The position numbers and the translations under genes are program-made. From Calliopum simillimum (Eukaryota > Arthropoda > Insecta > Diptera > Lauxaniidae), in contig OX638370.1 of the NCBI GenBank assembly GCA_951812925.1, forward strand, positions 35,583,948-35,647,947: 64,000 bases of DNA, written 5' to 3'. Shown here one piece after another: positions 60,201-64,000 of the stretch. The notes beneath the pieces were generated by a model. It saw only the letters and a list, made by a program, of their open reading frames with translations. It searched no databases and was not told where the DNA came from. Within the stretch, counting starts at the first letter, position 1, and the number at the start of each line of letters is the position of its first letter.

Positions 60201-62511
60201 CCTTTGCAGCAGCATCCCAAACGAGTCGAATTTTGCCCGGCTTGTTTGGGTTAACAACTGTGAATATGGGAAGATACCATGTAATTTTGTTGCATTGTGT
60301 TGCTTCTTTTGTAGACAATTTCCTTGCGTAGCCCTTTTCAACTAAATTTTCGATTTGTCGTGTTATAATTGGCACTTGATCACTATTAAGCTTCTTTTCT
60401 AGACATTGAAGACGTCTCATGGCCATCGGATAGCTATCTGGAACTTCAGGATCTTCGTTCTTCCATATCAAGCCAGTTTCAAATCGATTACCAATACGTT
60501 TTGTTGTTGATTGCATGACAAAATTTGCATGTTTTATTTCTGGTGAGACAATGGTCTTGCGTCCAACGTTTTCAAGAGATAGGTACTCAGATACTATTTT
60601 TTGAAGTTTTTCCATTTCAAATTCGCAATCGCAGTATTGTATGTTGTGGTAGGAAAGAGTATGTCCTTGATTAGAATCGTCACCTCCATGTAACACCCAT
60701 CCAAGCCGAGTTTTAGAAGCATACGGCTCATTTGCTTTACCTTCAACCACTTTTAGTGTATTACAAACGTAGCCATTGTTGAGTCCTATCAGAATTTTTG
60801 GAACTGCATCACTGTGCGTTGATATTGGAATATTCTTGAAATGTTCATATGATAATAAATTTTCTGGTTCCACGCATTGAACTGGTAACGATAATTTATT
60901 AACTGTATAAACATTCAGCAAATCATATTTTCTTGCACTTGTAGTACACGCAGAAATCTGTATGCTGACTTTCATTGAATCTTTTTCTATCCGTGATGTA
61001 TCTGACGTCCATTTCAAACACAGATTGTTAACATCACCTTTCAGGCCCAACTGCAGAGCAACGCCTTTTTCTAGTAGAGTCACATTCGAACCATCATCCA
61101 AAAAGGCAAACGTATCAATGCTTCGATCTTTCGAGTGCAATGTCACTGGTAGAATTTTAAAATAAGTTTTGGTTCCATTAAAACTGGAGTGGGTAGTAAC
61201 CTGAATAGGGTTTTGAATGAACTTGTGTAGCATTTTATGATGCCTTGCCTCACAACCTTGTACGGAACATTTTTCTTCAGTACAGCGGAAATTGCCATGT
61301 TTCTTCAGACATATTCGACATAATTTAAACTTACGAACCACATCCCATCTTTCAGCTAACTTCATGTTAGAAAATTTTTCACATACGTTGATTAAATGCT
61401 GCTTTTCACACAGGATACATCTATTGTTGAATGCTGGTATTTTTTTAACTTCGTGCTCGTGTAAGTTGCCATTTACTTTTGTGAACAAAATAGAAGGAGT
61501 TACCTGTGTTACAGCTTCTGCGAGATCAAAAAGCCATTTTGAAAAAGTAGATATGTTTGATTCTTGATTTCTGCAATACATTGCCCAATTAAGCTTTGTC
61601 TGAGCCGGTAGTTTTTCCACGATTTCTTGGAGTAACAAAGGATTGTTCAAATGTGTTTCCAATCCAGAGGCCTCTAATGTTGAACATAAGTTTCTTACCA
61701 CGATGGCGTAACTCACAAGGGATTCAAGTTTCTCTGGCTTGAGGACCGGTTCAGCACGAATCTTGTCCAGAATTGTATTAAGAATAGTTTCTGGTCGTCC
61801 AAAAATCATTTTCAATGTTCGAATCACCTCTGAAACATTTTTTGGAAGCAAAAGGTGGCAGCTAACAGCATCTAAAGCTTTTCCTTTCAGACACTTTTGA
61901 AGACGTAAAAGGTTTTCGGAATCAGTATACCCACACATGTTAGTGCTTTCTATAAAAGAGCTGTAGAAGAGAGGCCAGTCTTCAGGCTTTCCATTAAAAA
62001 CCGGTAGCTCTTTTGAAACAGCTTGACGTGCAATTAATTGTCCTGACGTTAATTTATTTTCCATTGGTTCCTTTTTAGGGACCTTGCAGAGCCATTCTTG
62101 AACCATTTTAGATTTTCCACTCGTTACGCTTTTATTTTCACTGCAACCTTTTTGGGATAGTGCAAGAATTTTAAATTTCTTTTCCAAATACTTCTTTTCA
62201 AGATTCTTTTCTTCCTCAAGACGTTCGAGTTCCAGATTTAGTCTTCGCTGCTCTGACGACGCATTGGAGTGCACTGATGCAATAATTGTTTCAGTTTTAG
62301 CACTTTTTCCATCGCATTCATTTTCAGCTGCATTGCATTCGCATTTGGAACACTTCCAGGGTCGATTAGCCACAGAATCGTTTACTCCAGCGCAGGAATA
62401 GTGGTACCATGAATCACATTCATCGCATTGGACCATCTCCGGCGAATCTTCCTTTTTACATTGGCCACAGGAATTGCGATTTTTTTGAGTTGGTGAATGG
62501 CAAATTATCAT
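57254..62511 (-). pseudogene. BEL/Pao Gag-Pol polyprotein with PHD finger, one frame break
   Basis: The first frame (57991-62511, 1506 residues) starts at an ATG 21 bases after the LTR. Residues 15-57 are a PHD finger (C15, C18, C29, C32, H37, C40, C54, C57; W35 and W52). Then come a DUF1759-type Gag region (about 160-310), Cys/His knuckles (CILCEKQHLINVC), a protease with LDDGSN, reverse transcriptase with YVDD near residue 884, an A17-type segment (SIFDPLGFLSS), RNase H (VFVDASELAYAAVAY), and the integrase zinc finger and first catalytic Asp. The second frame (57254-58021) carries YCDNGTNFRG, the catalytic Glu region PHMGGSWERLV and a DUF5641-like tail. The break coincides with a tandem 5-base repeat at 57999-58010. 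The rest is intact. Confidence 0.92.
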
Positions 62512-62532
62512 TTTTATAATAATTTTGAAGAA

Positions 62533-62735
62533 TGTTCAAAAGAAAACAGTTGTTCCAATTTTTGAGAGTATTTTTATTAAAATTAAAAGTTTAACTTCAA
62601 AATTATTAGTGTTTTAGACAAATTTTCTTTTGAAATTGAAAAATTAAATTCAATTTCTATTTGCTTGTATTTTCAAATCACTAGATAAAAAATTATAAAA
62701 ATTGTACAGTAGTTGTCTTCAAAGTGTTCGCAACA
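62533..62735 (-). repeat. 5' LTR of the BEL element
   Basis: 203 bp, identical to the other LTR. On the minus strand transcription would start here. Only 21 bases separate its end from the polyprotein ATG. Confidence 0.93.
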
Positions 62736-62740
62736 GCCGT

Positions 62741-63069
62741 GGTAGTTAACGTATTTCATTTTGGGAGAGAGGCACCTTCTAATAAAAAAAAGATTAATAT
62801 TCTTTCCCAAAAATCCGTTTATCTCCATTCCAAATTAGCCTAGATAAACTATTTTCTCTTTAGGCGCATGACACCACTCGCATATAAATTTTTGTTAAGC
62901 TTTCTTCCTCAACGCTTAGCATATTAAGGCATAAGAACCTGTGTTGAATTTCAGCCGCAACAAAGTATTATCAAACCGCATCTCACTGCGAAAATTGCAC
63001 CAAGCCCTGTGCCCACGCCATTGCAGAACTGCTGTCCATAAGTATCGCAAATATTAAACAATTCGAAAA
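62741..63069. other. Spacer between BEL element and minisatellite
   Basis: No gene. The piece GGCGCATGACACCACTCGC near 62861 resembles units of the 36125 tandem repeat family. The sequence continues the site left of the BEL element, so the element split an older repeat. Confidence 0.45.
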
Positions 63070-63700
63070 AAAAACGATGAAAGTTCAAAAGTATTGAAAA
63101 CCGTCCAAAATATCGGTAAAATCAAAAGTTTCGAGAAATACCCAATACATCGGCAAATGTCCAAAATTATCGAAAAACATCCAAAATATCGGTAAAAGTC
63201 CCAAAGTATCGAAAATCATCCAGAATATCGGTAAAAGTCCAAAAGTATCGAGAAACATCCAAAATATCGGTAAAAGAACAAAAGCATCGAAAATCATCCA
63301 GAATATCGGTAAAAGTACAAAAGTATCGAGAAACATGCAAAATATCGATAAAAATTCTAAAGTGTCGAAAAACATCTAAAATATCGGTATAGGTCCAAAA
63401 GCATCGAAAATCATCCAGAATATCGGTAAAAGTCCAAAAGTATCGAAAAACATCCAAAATATCGGTAAAAGTCCCAAAGTATCGAAAAACATCCAAAATA
63501 TCGGTAAAAGTCCCGAGTATCGAAAAACATCAAAAATATCGGTTAAAGTCCAAAAGTATCGAAAAACATCCAAAATATCGATAAAAGTCCCAAAGTATCG
63601 AGAAATATCAAAAATATCGATAAAAGTCCAACAGTATACAAAAACATCTAAAATATCAGCAAAGCTCCAAAATATCGAAAAACATCCAAAATATCGATGC
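63070..63700. repeat. 39-bp minisatellite
   Basis: About 16 copies of a unit of the form CATCCAAAATATCGGTAAAA followed by GTCCAAAAGTATCGAAAAA, 39 bases long with local changes. Because 39 is a multiple of three, the minus strand stays open in more than one frame, giving repeats of the type DVFRYFGTFTDIL. I read it as a satellite, not as a gene. Confidence 0.88.
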
Positions 63701-64000
63701 AGAACGTCGACAGAACGCAACGAAACAGGTTTCGTGCAAGCAAGAGAAAAACAACAACAACAAAATCTCTCCCACTCCACTGTCTCATTCATTTTCTCAT
63801 CAATACAGCATAACACTGTGGGTGCAGTTGTTGTTGTAATTATATGGGAAACTTTGATCCTGTTTTTAAATGCCTTATTGGCAACTTATGAGAAAAATTT
63901 TCTACACCACAGTACCTATCATATAAAAAAAAAATATCCAAAATCGGTTAAATGGTTAGCTCGCAAAAGGGAGGCAAAAAAACTGTTCACGTATTAATAT
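63701..64000. other. Right edge, nothing supported
   Basis: Contains a short CAA repeat (ACAACAACAACAAAA) at about 63750. The frame 63734-63997 on the plus strand has no ATG-supported known domain and runs out near the window end. Confidence 0.4.

Larger units (their letters stand above)
57014..62735 (-). mobile_element. Complete BEL/Pao LTR retrotransposon
   Basis: The LTRs (57014-57216 and 62533-62735) are 203 bp and identical. GCCGT flanks both sides (57009-57013 and 62736-62740), a 5-bp duplication typical of BEL/Pao. The internal region codes one large polyprotein on the minus strand, from a PHD finger to integrase and a C-terminal DUF5641-like tail. Only one break was seen. Identical LTRs suggest a very young insertion. 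No TGG-type primer site follows the 5' LTR. Confidence 0.95.

Noticed and set aside
63085..63816. Phe/Asp-rich repeat protein genes
   Set aside because: Explained by a 39-bp satellite that is open by chance in several frames.
1..64000. CRISPR array, tRNA, rRNA or bacterial operon
   Set aside because: No spaced identical direct repeats, no cloverleaf with conserved arms and no bacterial gene order were seen.

Overview
The window looks like a higher dipteran genome, probably a tephritid-type fruit fly. This is inferred from insect-type orthologues of mip120/LIN54, mars/HURP and mitochondrial EF-Tu, GT-AG introns, very AT-rich spacers and heavy mobile DNA. No bacterial features, CRISPR array, tRNA or rRNA gene was seen.

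Three host genes are supported, all on the minus strand. (1) A mip120/LIN54 homologue (20852-39085) has five coding exons that join in frame to about 979 codons. Its 19-base first coding exon lies about 10 kb upstream of the second. (2) A complete mitochondrial EF-Tu gene (34055-35518) lies inside that first intron on the same strand; a truncated copia element is in the same intron. (3) A mars/HURP (DLGAP-family) homologue (41756-46748) has five exons that join in frame to 996 codons, with a GKAP domain and an unusual Ala/Lys repeat. Mip120 belongs to the Myb-MuvB/DREAM cell-cycle transcription complex and Mars is a mitotic spindle protein; nothing seen here shows that they are co-regulated.

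Most of the rest is mobile DNA. A complete Ty3/gypsy element (9723-20159) has 2243-bp LTRs, an AGGT target duplication, a tRNA-Lys primer site and intact gag and pol. Its Gag begins with a RING-H2 finger. A complete BEL/Pao element (57014-62735, minus) has identical 203-bp LTRs and a GCCGT duplication. Its polyprotein begins with a PHD finger and is broken once, inside integrase. A HARBI1/PIF-Harbinger-like four-exon gene with one in-frame stop (52448-55568) faces a Myb/SANT-like reading frame (55869-56369). A dispersed repeat family occurs at 6.5, 22.6, 41.9 and 51.7 kb. Two copies carry nested insertions: a Tc1/mariner-type element with TA duplication in the first, and a 1.69-kb foldback element with an 8-bp duplication in the second. 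There are also a hAT-like non-autonomous element (49183-50513), perfect long palindromes (1044-1486; 51222-51585), many small inverted-repeat elements and a 39-bp minisatellite near the right edge.

Layout: 1-6.5 kb AT-rich noncoding DNA with palindromes; 6.5-9.6 kb nested repeats; 9.7-20.2 kb gypsy element; 20.8-39.1 kb mip120 with nested EF-Tu; 39.1-41.7 kb spacer; 41.7-46.7 kb mars; 46.7-52.4 kb MITE-rich spacer; 52.4-56.4 kb Harbinger-type pair; 57.0-62.7 kb BEL element; 63.0-63.7 kb minisatellite. The most distinctive signals are the chromatin- or ubiquitin-type zinc fingers at the N-termini of two unrelated LTR retrotransposons, and the nested same-strand EF-Tu gene.
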